A DNA stretch of 64,000 nt from NCBI GenBank assembly GCA_021299375.1, contig JAJTGR010000002.1:62001-126000 (forward strand), read 5' to 3'. This document shows positions 11,788-22,259 of the stretch, one piece after another (positions within the stretch are counted from its first letter, which is position 1; the number at the start of each line of letters is the position of its first letter). The position numbers and the translations under genes were made by a program. Source of the stretch: Gemmatimonadota bacterium (GTDB lineage Bacteria; Gemmatimonadota; Gemmatimonadetes; Gemmatimonadales; Gemmatimonadaceae). Under the pieces are notes generated by a model that did no database searches, was not told where the DNA came from, and was given only the letters and a program-made list of their open reading frames with translations.

Positions 11788-14700
11788 ATGACTCCGCTGT
11801 ATGTCACGACCGGCGATTCCCCCCAGTCGCTGCTCGAGAAAATGGATGCCGATCTCACGGCCCACCCGCTCGGGCCGTTCGACGACGAGTACATCGTCGT
11901 GCAGAGCCTCGGCATGGAACGCTGGGTGCGGCAGCAGCTTGCCCGTCGGCGAGGCTGTGCGGCTTCGCTCGTGATGCCGTTTCCGTCCGCGTTCTGCCGC
12001 CGCCTCGCCGCCACGCTGCAGCGGGATCCACGCTTCTCGACAGGCGAGCCGGCCGGACTCGACCTGCGGTTCGAGGAGCCGGCGCTCATCTGGCGGCTGC
12101 TCGCGCTGCTGCAGGATGACGCGCTGCTCGCCGACCCCACCTACGCGCCGCTTCGCACCTTTGCGGCCGGCGCCGCGCCCACCAAGCGCTATGGGCTCGC
12201 ACGCCGGCTGGCCGGCCGGTTTGACGAGTACCGCCTGTATCGGCCGGAACTCGTGTTGGCGTGGGAGACTGGCCAGGACGGCCAGACCGGCAGCCCTCAT
12301 GAGCCGTGGCAGGCGGCACTCTGGCGGCGAATGGTGGCCGGCGAAACCGTCCCGCACTTCGCCCGCTGGCTCACCCACACGATCGCCCGGCTCGAATCCC
12401 TCGATGGGGCGCCGATGGGGCTGCCCACGCGGGTGTCGGTGTTCGGCATCTCCACGCTGCCGCCGTTGTTCGTGCACCTGCTGCAGGCCGTGGCTCGCTT
12501 CGTGCCCGTTCGATTCTACACACTCGTGCCGCGAGGAGATGCATGGCAAACGACGGCGCCACAGCATCCTCTGTTCGATGCCTTCGGTCAGGCGTCACGC
12601 GACCTGCTCCGGTCGCTCACCGCACCGGCCGCTGGTGGCGTCGTTCCTCAGGTGATCCATGTCGCCAGCGATCCGCCGCACCCTGCGGCCACGGCGTCGC
12701 TGCTGCATTGCCTGCAGGACGATCTGCGTCGCGGCGTCGTTCCGACGGTGCCGCACGACGTGGCCGACGACGACCGGTCGCTCAGCGTGCACGTGTGCCA
12801 CGCGCCGATGCGCGAAATGGAAGTGTTGCGCGACCAGCTGCTCGATGCGTTTGCGGCCGATGTGTCGCTGCGTCCGCATGACGTGCTGGTGATGGTGCCG
12901 GATGTCGAAACATATGCGCCGCTCGCCGAAGCCATCTTCGGTCGTGGGCCAACGACCGGTCCCGAGAAGCAGCACGTCATTCCGTATCGCGTCGCCGATC
13001 GGGCCCTGGCGCGTGAGGCCGCCCCGGCCCGCGCGCTGCTGCAGTGCCTCCAGCTCGTGACGGCGCGGTTGACCGCCAGCGAGGTCCTCGAACTGCTGCT
13101 GCTTCCCCCCGTTCGCCGGGCGGCCGGCATCGCCGGCGGCCAGATCGACCAGGTGGTGAACATGGTGCAGCAGGCCGGCATTCGGTGGGGGCGGGACGGC
13201 ACGACCCGTGCCGAGCAGTTCGGGCTGCCGGCGGTGGAGGAGAACAGCTGGCGCTTCGGGCTCGACCGGCTGCTGGCGGGCTATGCAGCCGGCCGCGCGG
13301 ACGCACTCGTCAGCGGTGTGCTGCCGGTCGGAGGCGATCTCGTGGGCGACGTGGCGTTGCTCGGCCAGTTGGTCGCGTGGGTCGATGCGCTGTTCGAGCG
13401 TCTCGACGCGCTGCGTTCACCGAGGCCCCTGCAGGCCTGGAGTACGGCGCTGCTGGAGAGCTTCCGGTGGCTGGTGCGCGCGGAGGGGAACGAGGAGCAG
13501 GCCGCCAGCGACAGGGTGACGCGTGCCCTCGGCGATCTCGTGGCCCTTGTCGACACCACCGGCCACGAGGCCGCGGTCGATTTCGAGGTCGTGCGCGAAT
13601 GGCTCACTGGCACCATGGGGGGCGACGACCATGCCACCGGATTCCTCACGGGCGGCATGACGATCTGCGCCATGAAACCCATGCGTGCCATTCCGCATCG
13701 CGTGATCGCCATGCTCGGACTCGACGACCAGGCGTTCCCGCGGCGCCAGCGTCGCGAGGCGTTCGACCTCATCGGCGCATCAGGCCGGGCCGGCGACCGC
13801 GACCCGCGCCACGATGACCGGCAACTCGTACTCGACACGCTGCTGTGCGCTGGCGACCGGCTGCTGCTGTCGTACGTCGGCCGTTCGCAACGGGACAACG
13901 CCGTCATCGCGCCGTCGATCGTGGTGGCCGAACTGCTCGATCATCTGGACGCGGTCGCCACGATACGGACTGCGACGGGCACCGCGACGCCACGTGCGCG
14001 GCTGCGCGTCGAGCATCCGCTGCAGCCGTTCAGTCCGGCCTACTTCTCGGGTGATGTGGCCCGCCGTCCGCTGCTGTTCAGCTTCGACGAGGCCCTCGCG
14101 CGGAGTGTGCGCGCCGCCGAGGCCCGGCACGACCCGCCCGCGTTCCTCGATGTGGTGCCGGCGATGCCGATACTCGTGCGTGACGTCCGCCGCGCCGCGG
14201 AGGAACCGCTGGTGGTGACCTTCGATGACCTCGTCGAGACGTGGGTGAAACCGGCACGGTACTACTGCCGGCGGGTGCTGCAGCTGGACATCACGGCCGC
14301 CGGTGCGGTGCTCGAGGACGTCGAGCCCATGGCGGTGGATGGGCTGCTGGCATTCCAGGTGCGACAACGTATGCTGGAGACGGCGCTGCAGGGCCGAGTG
14401 GACCCGACCCTCGAGCGTACGCTGGCCGTGGCGTCGGGCGAGTTGCCGTCCGGCCACCTTGGCCCGGCGTGGCACGATGTCCTGCGTCGGTCGCTCACGC
14501 CACTGCTGCACACCGTGGGCACGCCCGCGTTCCGCGAGCCGCTCACGCTCGACATCGCCGGTCCCGACTGGACCGTGGTGGGGCAGCTCGACTTCCAGCT
14601 CGACAACGCCCAGTGGCGCGTGCGGGCCGCCTCACTGAACACGGCTGATACGGTCCGCGCGTGGGTGGCCCACGTCGCGCGTGCGGCAGCCGGCGGGCAT

Positions 14701-15063
14701 GGCGACACGCGTCTGGTGGGCATGCCCAACGAAGAACGGGTCTTTGGTCCGCTCGCCGACCCGCTGTCGGTGCTCGATACGCTCGTGCAGGGGGTCCGCG
14801 CCATGCGTGCGGCGCCACTGCCGTACTTCATCGAGGCCGCCGCCGCGTACCGCGACGCCAGGGCCAGAAACCGGCCGTTGGTCGAGGCCGCCCGCAGCGC
14901 GTATGAAGCCGATGGCAGCTTTGGCAGCAAGCGCGGCGACCTGCTCGATCCGTACGTGCAGCTGCTCTGGCGCGGACGTGATCCCTTCGCCGAGGCCTGG
15001 GACGCGTTCGTAGCCGTGGCCGATGCGTTCTGGACGCCACTCGAGGAGGCAACGCGCCCATGA
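11788..15063 (+). CDS. recC: Exodeoxyribonuclease V gamma subunit RecC
   Basis: 1091 residues. RecC is the Chi-recognising scaffold of RecBCD, which resects double-strand breaks for recombination and degrades foreign linear DNA. The N-terminus carries the family pattern (SLGMERWVRQQLA near residue 41, VMPFPSAFCRRLA), a helicase-like core without a Walker A motif, and the AIPHRVIAMLGLDDQAFPRR block near residue 635, as in genuine RecC proteins. The ATG at 11788 is preferred over the earlier in-frame 11722, because MTPLYVTTG matches the usual short N-terminus. The stop overlaps the recB start (ATGA at 15060). Order recC-recB-recD, tightly coupled, means the three subunits are made together. Confidence 0.93.
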   Translation: MTPLYVTTGDSPQSLLEKMDADLTAHPLGPFDDEYIVVQSLGMERWVRQQLARRRGCAASLVMPFPSAFCRRLAATLQRDPRFSTGEPAGLDLRFEEPALIWRLLALLQDDALLADPTYAPLRTFAAGAAPTKRYGLARRLAGRFDEYRLYRPELVLAWETGQDGQTGSPHEPWQAALWRRMVAGETVPHFARWLTHTIARLESLDGAPMGLPTRVSVFGISTLPPLFVHLLQAVARFVPVRFYTLVPRGDAWQTTAPQHPLFDAFGQASRDLLRSLTAPAAGGVVPQVIHVASDPPHPAATASLLHCLQDDLRRGVVPTVPHDVADDDRSLSVHVCHAPMREMEVLRDQLLDAFAADVSLRPHDVLVMVPDVETYAPLAEAIFGRGPTTGPEKQHVIPYRVADRALAREAAPARALLQCLQLVTARLTASEVLELLLLPPVRRAAGIAGGQIDQVVNMVQQAGIRWGRDGTTRAEQFGLPAVEENSWRFGLDRLLAGYAAGRADALVSGVLPVGGDLVGDVALLGQLVAWVDALFERLDALRSPRPLQAWSTALLESFRWLVRAEGNEEQAASDRVTRALGDLVALVDTTGHEAAVDFEVVREWLTGTMGGDDHATGFLTGGMTICAMKPMRAIPHRVIAMLGLDDQAFPRRQRREAFDLIGASGRAGDRDPRHDDRQLVLDTLLCAGDRLLLSYVGRSQRDNAVIAPSIVVAELLDHLDAVATIRTATGTATPRARLRVEHPLQPFSPAYFSGDVARRPLLFSFDEALARSVRAAEARHDPPAFLDVVPAMPILVRDVRRAAEEPLVVTFDDLVETWVKPARYYCRRVLQLDITAAGAVLEDVEPMAVDGLLAFQVRQRMLETALQGRVDPTLERTLAVASGELPSGHLGPAWHDVLRRSLTPLLHTVGTPAFREPLTLDIAGPDWTVVGQLDFQLDNAQWRVRAASLNTADTVRAWVAHVARAAAGGHGDTRLVGMPNEERVFGPLADPLSVLDTLVQGVRAMRAAPLPYFIEAAAAYRDARARNRPLVEAARSAYEADGSFGSKRGDLLDPYVQLLWRGRDPFAEAWDAFVAVADAFWTPLEEATRP

Positions 15064-18000
15064 CCAGCCGCTCACAGCCGGCCGTGCCCACGATGCCACC
15101 GTTCGACGTTGCCAGGACGCCGTTCGGGCCGGACATGGCGCTCGTGGAGGCCAGTGCGGGTACCGGCAAGACCTTCAACATTGCCATGAGTGTCGTTCGC
15201 CTGCTCCTCGAGGGAGCCACGCCACGTGAGCGGCTCGTCGGCAGTATCGGCAACATCCTCGTGGTGACGTTCACCAATGCCGCGACCGAGGAGCTGGTCA
15301 CGCGCATCCGTGACCTGCTGCAGTTGGCACAGGCGGTCTACTCCGGGGCGCCGGTGAACGAGGGGAGTGCCACCGTGCAGCTGCTGCGCGCCCTGGCCGA
15401 CGGGCGTGAGGCGCTGGCGCGCGAACGCATTGCCGACGCGCGGGCGGCGGTGGATTCGCTGGCCGTGTTCACCATCCACGGGTTCTGCAAGCGGGTGCTG
15501 GAGGAATTCGCGTTGGAGAGTGGGACCCCGTTTGGTGCCGCCCTGGTGGAGGACGACAGCGCGCTGCTCCACGACGCACTGTCCGACTGGTGGCGTCGCA
15601 CGTTCTACCCCGATGCCTCGCTCGCGGCCTATGCGGCGTCGCAGGGTTGGGCACCGACCGTGTTCCTCGGGGACTACCGGACCTGGCAGCGCTTCCCCGA
15701 CGCCGTGCTCAAACCCGCGGAGCCGCTGGCGCCTGCGCGCGCGCGGGTGACGGCCGCCGTGAAGGCGCTGGCGGCCTGCTGGAACGCCGTCACGTTCCGC
15801 GAGCGGGCAGGCGCAATCAAGTGGAACAAGGGAGCCCCGTGCGGTGATCCACTCGCCCTCGATGATCTCGTGGCGCGTGTGTCGGCTGCTGAGGCCGGCG
15901 ATCTGGCGGCGGCACAGGCGGTGGCCAGCGCCATGAGCGTAGCGGCGCTGCAGGACAAGGCCAACAGGCAGAGCCATGCGGCGAAGGCCGCTCGCGCCGC
16001 CATCGCCGATTGGCCGGAGGCGCAGGCGGCCACCGCACTGGCGGGGGCGCTCGACGCGTTGCTGCAGGCACTGCGCGTGGAATGCCTCACACACACCAGG
16101 ACATGGCTCACCAGCGAAAAGGCCCGCCGCAACCTGCTCGGATTCGATGACCTGCTCGCGTCGCTCAGTCGCGTGTTGCGGCGGCAGGGGGCCGACGGCC
16201 CACTCGCACGGGCCATCCGCGGGCAGTTCCATGCCGCGCTCATCGACGAGTTCCAGGACACCGATCGGGATCAATTCGCCATCTTCGAAATCGCATTCAC
16301 TGATCGGCCGCTCTTCCTGATCGGTGATCCCAAGCAGGCGATCTATGCCTTCCGCGGCGCCGATGTGCACGCCTACCTTGGCGCGGCCACACGGGCCCCG
16401 CACCGCTACACGCTCGACTTCAACTACCGCAGCACGCCGGTCATGGTCGACGCGGTCAACGCGCTCTTCATGCGGCCCCGGCAGCCGTTTCTCGAAGCGG
16501 CCATCGGCTTTCATCCGGCCAGCGCCCGCACATACGAGGCGCCGCCTGCCCGGCTCGCCGGCACGCATGCGCTGCACTGGTACCTCGTACCCCCGGACGA
16601 CCGCGGCAAGGGACCCATCCCCACCAGTCGACGCACGGCGGAAACGTTGCTCTTCACGGCGTGCGCCAACGCTCTCGCGCAGCAGATCGACGACGGCTGG
16701 GCCCCCGGGCGGCTCGCGGTCCTCGTGCGGACCACACGCGAGGGGCTCGCAATGGCGCGGGTGCTACTGGACGCCGGCATTCCCGCCGTGGTGTCGGGGC
16801 TCGGCGATGTGATGCAGTCGACGGAAATGCACGAACTGCAGGTGGTGCTCGAAGCGATCGCGTCACCCCGCCATCCGGCACGGCTGCGCGGTGCGCTGGC
16901 CACCCATCTGTGGGGCTGTACGCAGGCCGACCTGGTGCGGCTGGCCAGCCCCGACGCCGAGCGGGAATGGGAGGCGCTGGTCGATGAGGTGGACGGGCTT
17001 CGCGATCTCTGGGTGGCCCACGGTCCGCTGCAGATGCTGCAGGCCCTGTTCACTCGCCGTCGGGTCACCGAGCGGCTGCTGGCCTACGCGGATGGTGACC
17101 GTCGGATGACGAACCTCCGTCATGCCGTGGAGCTGCTGCACGCCGCGGCGAGTGGCGACCAGCTGAACGTCGAGGGCGTGTTGCGCTGGGTGGCCACACA
17201 GCGGCAGGCACGGGAGGAACGCCCGGTCACCGAGCTGCGCCTCGAAACCGATGCCGACGCGGTGCAGATCGTCACGGTCCACAAGAGCAAAGGCCTCGAG
17301 TACGACATCGTGTACTGCCCCACGTTGTGGACGAGCTTCGTGGACACGGACGGCGAGGCGGTGCTCGTGCACGATGGCGATGCGGTGGTCTTCGACCACG
17401 GCTCGCCGGAGCACACCCGGCGCGCGAAACTTGCCGACGTGGAGCGCCTCGCCGAGGAGTGCCGGCTCGTGTACGTGGCCCTGACGCGGGCGCGGTACCG
17501 GACGTATGTCGGGTGGGGACCGATCGGCAGCAAGGGCAGGGCGGGCGCGTGGGATTCCGGGTTGTCCTACCTGCTCTTCGATGGTGACCTCAGCGCGGTG
17601 GCGCTGGAGGAAGTGCCGGCCACGGTCGCCGCCGCGCTGGAAGCGGACTGCACGGCGTGGCGTCCGCGGCTGGAGGCGCTGGTCGCCGCGCATCCGGATC
17701 TCATGCACGCCGAGGTCCTGTCGTCGGCCTTGCCGAGCGCCCTGCGGATCCCGTCACGGCGTACGGCGCCCGTTGCCCTCGCGGCGCGCACGCTGCCCGC
17801 TGACATCCCCGATCGGGAGCGATTCGACACCTTTGCGGTGGCCAGTTTCACGTCGCTGACGTCGGCGATGGGGGGCTTCATCGTGCCCGACGCGGCGCGG
17901 GATGTCGATGACGTGCTGTCGGTGCCCGTGCGCAGCGTACGTGAGCTGCCGGCGCAGGACTTCCGCACGTTCCCGGCGGGGCGTCGTCCAGGCACGGTGC

Positions 18001-18734
18001 TGCATGCGCTCTTCGAAGAGTCCCGCTTCGATGAGGCGCCCGACCTGCGGCGCGAACGTGTGGTACGCCATCTGGTGCGGGAACAGCTCGCCCGCGACGC
18101 TGACGATCCGCGCATCGACAGCGTGTGTGACATGATGGCGCGTGTGCTGGCCACGCCGATGGCCCCGTGGTCACTGGCGCTGGGGCAGGTGGCCCCGTCG
18201 CGCGTCAGGCACGAGTGGGAGTTCCTGCTCCCCTTCGGAGATGCCGACCGCGCCGTGACGCGACACGCGCTCGCCCGCTGTTTCGATCGGTTCGGTGGGG
18301 GCGCCGGTGTACGCTACGCAGCGGCGGTGCGGCACCTTGGCGCGGCACGCCTGCATGGATTCCTGACGGGGTTCGTCGACGTGATCGTCGAACATGAGGG
18401 GCGCTGGTACGTGGCCGACTGGAAGTCCAACCAGCTTGGGGCCGATCCCGAGGCGTACGGCCGCGAGGCCTTGCAGCGCGTAATGGATGCCCACCACTAC
18501 ACGCTGCAGTACCATCTATACGTCGTGGCGCTGCACCGCTTCCTGCGCCAGCGCGTGCCGGGCTACGACTACGACCAGCACATGGGCGGCGCGGCCTACG
18601 CCTTCCTGCGTGGCTTCGGACCGGGTGCCTCGGTCACTGGGCATGGCTGGTTCACCGACCGGCCACCACGTGCGCTCATCGATGCCTTGAGTGCCCTCAT
18701 GGACCCGACACCCTTTGCGCGGACGGTCGCATGA
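15060..18734 (+). CDS. recB: Exodeoxyribonuclease V beta subunit RecB (helicase-nuclease)
   Basis: 1224 residues, close to the 1180 of E. coli RecB. It combines a 3'-5' UvrD-type helicase with a C-terminal RecB nuclease. Visible motifs: Walker A ASAGTGKT (31-38); motif II DEFQDTD near 396, with GDPKQAIYAFRGAD about 25 residues later; motif V/VI region TVHKSKGLEYDIV near 740; and the nuclease signature VADWKSNQLG near 1118, whose Asp and Lys coordinate magnesium and catalysis. All catalytic residues are present, so both activities should be intact. The start overlaps the recC stop and the stop overlaps the recD start by four bases each. Confidence 0.95.
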   Translation: MTSRSQPAVPTMPPFDVARTPFGPDMALVEASAGTGKTFNIAMSVVRLLLEGATPRERLVGSIGNILVVTFTNAATEELVTRIRDLLQLAQAVYSGAPVNEGSATVQLLRALADGREALARERIADARAAVDSLAVFTIHGFCKRVLEEFALESGTPFGAALVEDDSALLHDALSDWWRRTFYPDASLAAYAASQGWAPTVFLGDYRTWQRFPDAVLKPAEPLAPARARVTAAVKALAACWNAVTFRERAGAIKWNKGAPCGDPLALDDLVARVSAAEAGDLAAAQAVASAMSVAALQDKANRQSHAAKAARAAIADWPEAQAATALAGALDALLQALRVECLTHTRTWLTSEKARRNLLGFDDLLASLSRVLRRQGADGPLARAIRGQFHAALIDEFQDTDRDQFAIFEIAFTDRPLFLIGDPKQAIYAFRGADVHAYLGAATRAPHRYTLDFNYRSTPVMVDAVNALFMRPRQPFLEAAIGFHPASARTYEAPPARLAGTHALHWYLVPPDDRGKGPIPTSRRTAETLLFTACANALAQQIDDGWAPGRLAVLVRTTREGLAMARVLLDAGIPAVVSGLGDVMQSTEMHELQVVLEAIASPRHPARLRGALATHLWGCTQADLVRLASPDAEREWEALVDEVDGLRDLWVAHGPLQMLQALFTRRRVTERLLAYADGDRRMTNLRHAVELLHAAASGDQLNVEGVLRWVATQRQAREERPVTELRLETDADAVQIVTVHKSKGLEYDIVYCPTLWTSFVDTDGEAVLVHDGDAVVFDHGSPEHTRRAKLADVERLAEECRLVYVALTRARYRTYVGWGPIGSKGRAGAWDSGLSYLLFDGDLSAVALEEVPATVAAALEADCTAWRPRLEALVAAHPDLMHAEVLSSALPSALRIPSRRTAPVALAARTLPADIPDRERFDTFAVASFTSLTSAMGGFIVPDAARDVDDVLSVPVRSVRELPAQDFRTFPAGRRPGTVLHALFEESRFDEAPDLRRERVVRHLVREQLARDADDPRIDSVCDMMARVLATPMAPWSLALGQVAPSRVRHEWEFLLPFGDADRAVTRHALARCFDRFGGGAGVRYAAAVRHLGAARLHGFLTGFVDVIVEHEGRWYVADWKSNQLGADPEAYGREALQRVMDAHHYTLQYHLYVVALHRFLRQRVPGYDYDQHMGGAAYAFLRGFGPGASVTGHGWFTDRPPRALIDALSALMDPTPFARTVA

Positions 18735-20551
18735 CGGCGCCGCTGGCTGGTGTTGCCCCGGCACCTGCAGACGTCGCGCCCATCGACGTGGCATTGGCGC
18801 GCCTTGCCGCGCGTGGGCTCGAGCCCCCGCATGCCGACCTGCTCTTCCACTCGGCGCTGCTCGTCAGTGCCGAACGCGCGCTGGGCAACAGTTGCATCGA
18901 CCTTGCCGACCACGCCGGGACAGCGTCGCCCTATACCGGGCGGCCCTTCACCTTCCCGGCGGATGGCGAGTGGCGTGACGCCCTGCTGGCCAGCGGTCGC
19001 TGTACCCGGGCATCGACCGGCGGCACGGCCGCGCTGCTCGTGCTCGACGGCACGCGCCTGTACCTGCCGCGCTATCACGCGGCCGAGCGACGATTGGCCG
19101 CCGCCATCCGGGCGCGGGTGGCCGGGCACGACGATCGATCGCTGCCGGCATCGGCGCCGCGCTTTCGCGCCCTCTTTCCGCAGGCGGGTACGGCAACCGA
19201 CTGGCAAGCGATGGCCGCCGCCGCCGCGCTGCGCTCGTCGCTCGTGTTCGTCACCGGGGGGCCGGGCACGGGCAAGACCACGGTCGCCGCGAAGCTGCTG
19301 GCATTGCTGCTCGACCGAGATCCCTCGCTGCGACTGGCGGTGGCCGCGCCTACGGGTCGGGCGGCGGCGCGCCTCGTGGAGGCGATCGGGGCCGCCGCAT
19401 CGCGCGAGGCGCTCGGCGATCTCATCACGCCGCGTCTCCCGACGGTGGGGACCACGCTTCATCGCCTGCTGGGCTATCAGCCCTGGAATGACTGCTTTCG
19501 CCATCATGCGGGGCGACCACTCGCGGACGATGTCGTGGTCGTGGACGAAGCGAGCATGGTGGACGTGCTCCTCATGGACGCCCTGTTCGCCGCCGTGAAG
19601 CCGTCGGCGCGACTGATCGTGCTGGGCGACCCGGATCAGCTCGCGAGCGTGGACACCGGGTTCGTGCTCGGTGACGTGGCGCGGGCGACGCAGCGTGCGG
19701 GTCTCACCACCGAGCAGCCCTCACCGGCGTTGGCGCAGGCCTACGCCACGCTCAGCGGTGCGTCAGTGACGCGACTGGACCCCGATGCCTCGGCGGGCGC
19801 GCTGCGAGACGCCGTGGTGCGGCTCCGGGTGTCGTATCGCTTCGGGCAGCAGCCCGGCATCGGGGCCCTCGCCGAGGCGACCCGGCGCGGCGATGCGGCG
19901 CGGGCGCTGGCGGTGCTCGACGATGCGGCACACCCCGACGTGTCGCGGCAGGACCCGGATGACAGCGCGGTGCCACGGCTCACGGCCATCGCGCCGCTCA
20001 TCGAGGCCTATCTCTCCACCACGGAGCCGGCGGCCGCACTCGAGGCGCTGGCGCGGTTCCGCATCCTGTGCGCGCTCCGTGAAGGGGAGGCGGGCGTGAC
20101 GGGACTCAATGCCAGCGTCGAGCAGTGGCTCCAGCGTCGCGGCGACGTCGTGACCGGGTGGTACGATCACCGGCCCGTGCTCATCACCGCGAACGATCCC
20201 GGCACGTCCTTGTTCAATGGCGACGTCGGGACCACCCTGGCCGTGGACGGGGTGCCGATGGTGCACTTCCCCGTGCCGGGCGGCGGGGTGCGTTCGTTCA
20301 CGCCGTCACGGCTGCCGGCGTACGAGACGGCGTGGGCGATGACGGTGCACAAGAGCCAGGGGTCCGAGTTCGATCACGTGGTGCTGGTGCTCCCCGACAG
20401 CGACACGCGGGTGCTCACGCGGGAGCTCGTGTACACGGGCATCACGCGCGCGCGACGTGCGGTCACGGTGATCGCGACCGCCGAGATCCTGCAACGGGCT
20501 GCCGCGCGCACGGTGGCGCGATCGTCGGGGCTGGTGGAGCGACTCGCCTGA
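18731..20551 (+). CDS. recD: Exodeoxyribonuclease V alpha subunit RecD (5'-3' helicase)
   Basis: 606 residues, matching E. coli RecD. Superfamily 1B helicase motifs are clear: Walker A TGGPGTGKTT at about 175-184, VVDEASMVD (motif II) near 269, GDPDQLASVDTG (motif III) near 298 and TVHKSQGSEFDHV (motif V) near 539, with YTGITRARR at the C-terminus. The N-terminal 120 residues are the poorly conserved RecB-contact region. RecD drives fast 5'-3' translocation and regulates the nuclease. The start ATG overlaps the recB stop (ATGA at 18731). It ends about 96 bases before the convergent PhoD-like gene; only a weak GGGCGC/GCGCCC inverted repeat lies there. Confidence 0.94.
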   Translation: MTAPLAGVAPAPADVAPIDVALARLAARGLEPPHADLLFHSALLVSAERALGNSCIDLADHAGTASPYTGRPFTFPADGEWRDALLASGRCTRASTGGTAALLVLDGTRLYLPRYHAAERRLAAAIRARVAGHDDRSLPASAPRFRALFPQAGTATDWQAMAAAAALRSSLVFVTGGPGTGKTTVAAKLLALLLDRDPSLRLAVAAPTGRAAARLVEAIGAAASREALGDLITPRLPTVGTTLHRLLGYQPWNDCFRHHAGRPLADDVVVVDEASMVDVLLMDALFAAVKPSARLIVLGDPDQLASVDTGFVLGDVARATQRAGLTTEQPSPALAQAYATLSGASVTRLDPDASAGALRDAVVRLRVSYRFGQQPGIGALAEATRRGDAARALAVLDDAAHPDVSRQDPDDSAVPRLTAIAPLIEAYLSTTEPAAALEALARFRILCALREGEAGVTGLNASVEQWLQRRGDVVTGWYDHRPVLITANDPGTSLFNGDVGTTLAVDGVPMVHFPVPGGGVRSFTPSRLPAYETAWAMTVHKSQGSEFDHVVLVLPDSDTRVLTRELVYTGITRARRAVTVIATAEILQRAAARTVARSSGLVERLA

Positions 20552-20647
20552 ATCGGGGGGGGGCGCATGACCGTCACCGCGCCCACCTCCGCGTACGCTC
20601 CGGCGTCCGCCCTCAGGCGCCGCCTGTGCGATCCCATCGCTCATCGG

Positions 20648-22237
20648 TCAATCCGCCGGCAGTTCCACGCTCCACAACCGCTGGCCGGTCACGTCATGCA
20701 GCGCCGCCGTCAGCGTGCGCGTCTTCGCATCGATGTCGAGCGTCCCGTAGAACTGCAGGTTGTCGCTCGGCGGACGGTTGGGTTTGGGGGCGGCGCTGGC
20801 AAAGCGGACGTCGGGGCCGAACGTGGCGTCGAGGGCGTTGGGGCCGAAGGTCCCCGCGTGCATGGGGCCGGCCACGAACTCCCAGAACGGGTCGAACCGG
20901 GTGAACGCCGCGCGCTCCGGTGCGTAGTGGTGCGCCGCGGCATAGTGCACGTCGGCGGTCACCCACACCACGTTGCGCACGCGCTCGCGTTGCAGCGTGG
21001 CCAGCAGCCGCGCGATCTCCAGCTCCCGGCCCAGAGGTACGCCCGGGTGGGCATTGGCCACCGCCTCGTAACTCGGCACACCATCACGCAGGCCATCGCC
21101 CACCACGACACCGATGGGCATGTCGCTGGCGATCACCTTCCAGGTGGCGCGGCTCCCACGCAGTGCTCGTTCCAGCCACGCCAGCTGGGCCTCGCCAAGC
21201 AGTGCGGTGTCTGCCGCTGGCGTTGGCTGCTGATTGCCGGAGTTGGGGCCGCGATGGCTGCGCAGGTCGATCACGAACACGTCGAGCAGCGGACCGTACG
21301 AGAACGACCGGTAGATCCGATCCGGACTGGCTGGCTGGCGGCGAATGGGGAGAAACTCGAACAGCGCCTGCTTCGCCCGCTCGGCGAGTACGCGGACGCG
21401 TTTCTCGGTGTAACGCGGGTCATTGGCCAGCACGAGTTCGTGGAACCAGTTGTTCACCACCTCGTGGTCATCCCACTGGGCAATGACCGGCACGTGGGCG
21501 CCGAACTGTCGGGCGTTGGCATCCAGCAGCGTGTACGCATAGTTGCCGCGGAACTCGTCGAGCGTTTCCGCGACCTTCGACTTGGCCTCGGTCACGAGAT
21601 TTCGCCACACCGTACCATCGTCGAGCGTCACCGTGGGCTGCAACGGGCCGTCGGCGTAGATGTTGTCGCCGGAATGGATGAACACGTCGGGTTCGGCGCG
21701 GCGTAGCGCATCGTACATGCGGATGCCGCCACGCGCCTCGTCGATGCCCCACCCCTGGCCCACCATATCCCCCGACCAAGCGAGCCGCAGCGAGCGCGAC
21801 GCGGTACGCGGTGCGGTGCGGAACTGCCCCACGAGGGGCTCGCTGAAGGCACCGGGCACCTCGAGGCTTTCGTAGCGCAACCGGTAGACGATCGTCTCGT
21901 CGGCTGGCAGCCCGTGCAGGTCCACATGCGACGTGAACGCCGACGCCGCACGCGCCACGCCACCCGCGATGCGCCGCGCATTCCGAAAGCGCTCATTGGT
22001 GGCCCACTCGACCACCAGATTGGCGGGGCGATCGGTACGTCCCCAGACTATCGCCCGATCCTGCAACACATCGCCGACCTGTACCCCACTCGGCATCACC
22101 GGACGGAACCGCTCCGGCGTGATGATCGCCGGGGCCCCGACCGCCGGTGGCCTCCGGGGAGCCGACGGGAAGGCGGCCAAGGCGCCGACCGCAACCGACG
22201 TGGCGAGAAAATCACGGCGCGACAGCAACGGGTCCAT
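20648..22237 (-). CDS. Tat-exported PhoD-like alkaline phosphatase/phosphodiesterase
   Basis: 529 residues from the ATG at 22237. The start is chosen for its twin-arginine signal (LLSRRDFLATSVAVGAL), as in PhoD. An N-terminal beta-sandwich domain (VQVGDVLQDRAIVWGRTD) is followed by the calcineurin-like metal core: SGDMVGQGWG, HSGDNIYADGP, AQWDDHEVVNNW, and later TADVHYAAAHHY. These supply the Asp/His ligands of the PhoD metal site. PhoD enzymes release phosphate from extracellular phosphodiesters and teichoic acids. The sensor kinase gene ends 22 bases upstream, so expression is probably coupled to it. No Pho-box could be identified. Confidence 0.88.
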   Translation of the reverse strand: MDPLLSRRDFLATSVAVGALAAFPSAPRRPPAVGAPAIITPERFRPVMPSGVQVGDVLQDRAIVWGRTDRPANLVVEWATNERFRNARRIAGGVARAASAFTSHVDLHGLPADETIVYRLRYESLEVPGAFSEPLVGQFRTAPRTASRSLRLAWSGDMVGQGWGIDEARGGIRMYDALRRAEPDVFIHSGDNIYADGPLQPTVTLDDGTVWRNLVTEAKSKVAETLDEFRGNYAYTLLDANARQFGAHVPVIAQWDDHEVVNNWFHELVLANDPRYTEKRVRVLAERAKQALFEFLPIRRQPASPDRIYRSFSYGPLLDVFVIDLRSHRGPNSGNQQPTPAADTALLGEAQLAWLERALRGSRATWKVIASDMPIGVVVGDGLRDGVPSYEAVANAHPGVPLGRELEIARLLATLQRERVRNVVWVTADVHYAAAHHYAPERAAFTRFDPFWEFVAGPMHAGTFGPNALDATFGPDVRFASAAPKPNRPPSDNLQFYGTLDIDAKTRTLTAALHDVTGQRLWSVELPAD

Positions 22238-22259
22238 CGGGGGGATGCCGGGCGGTGGT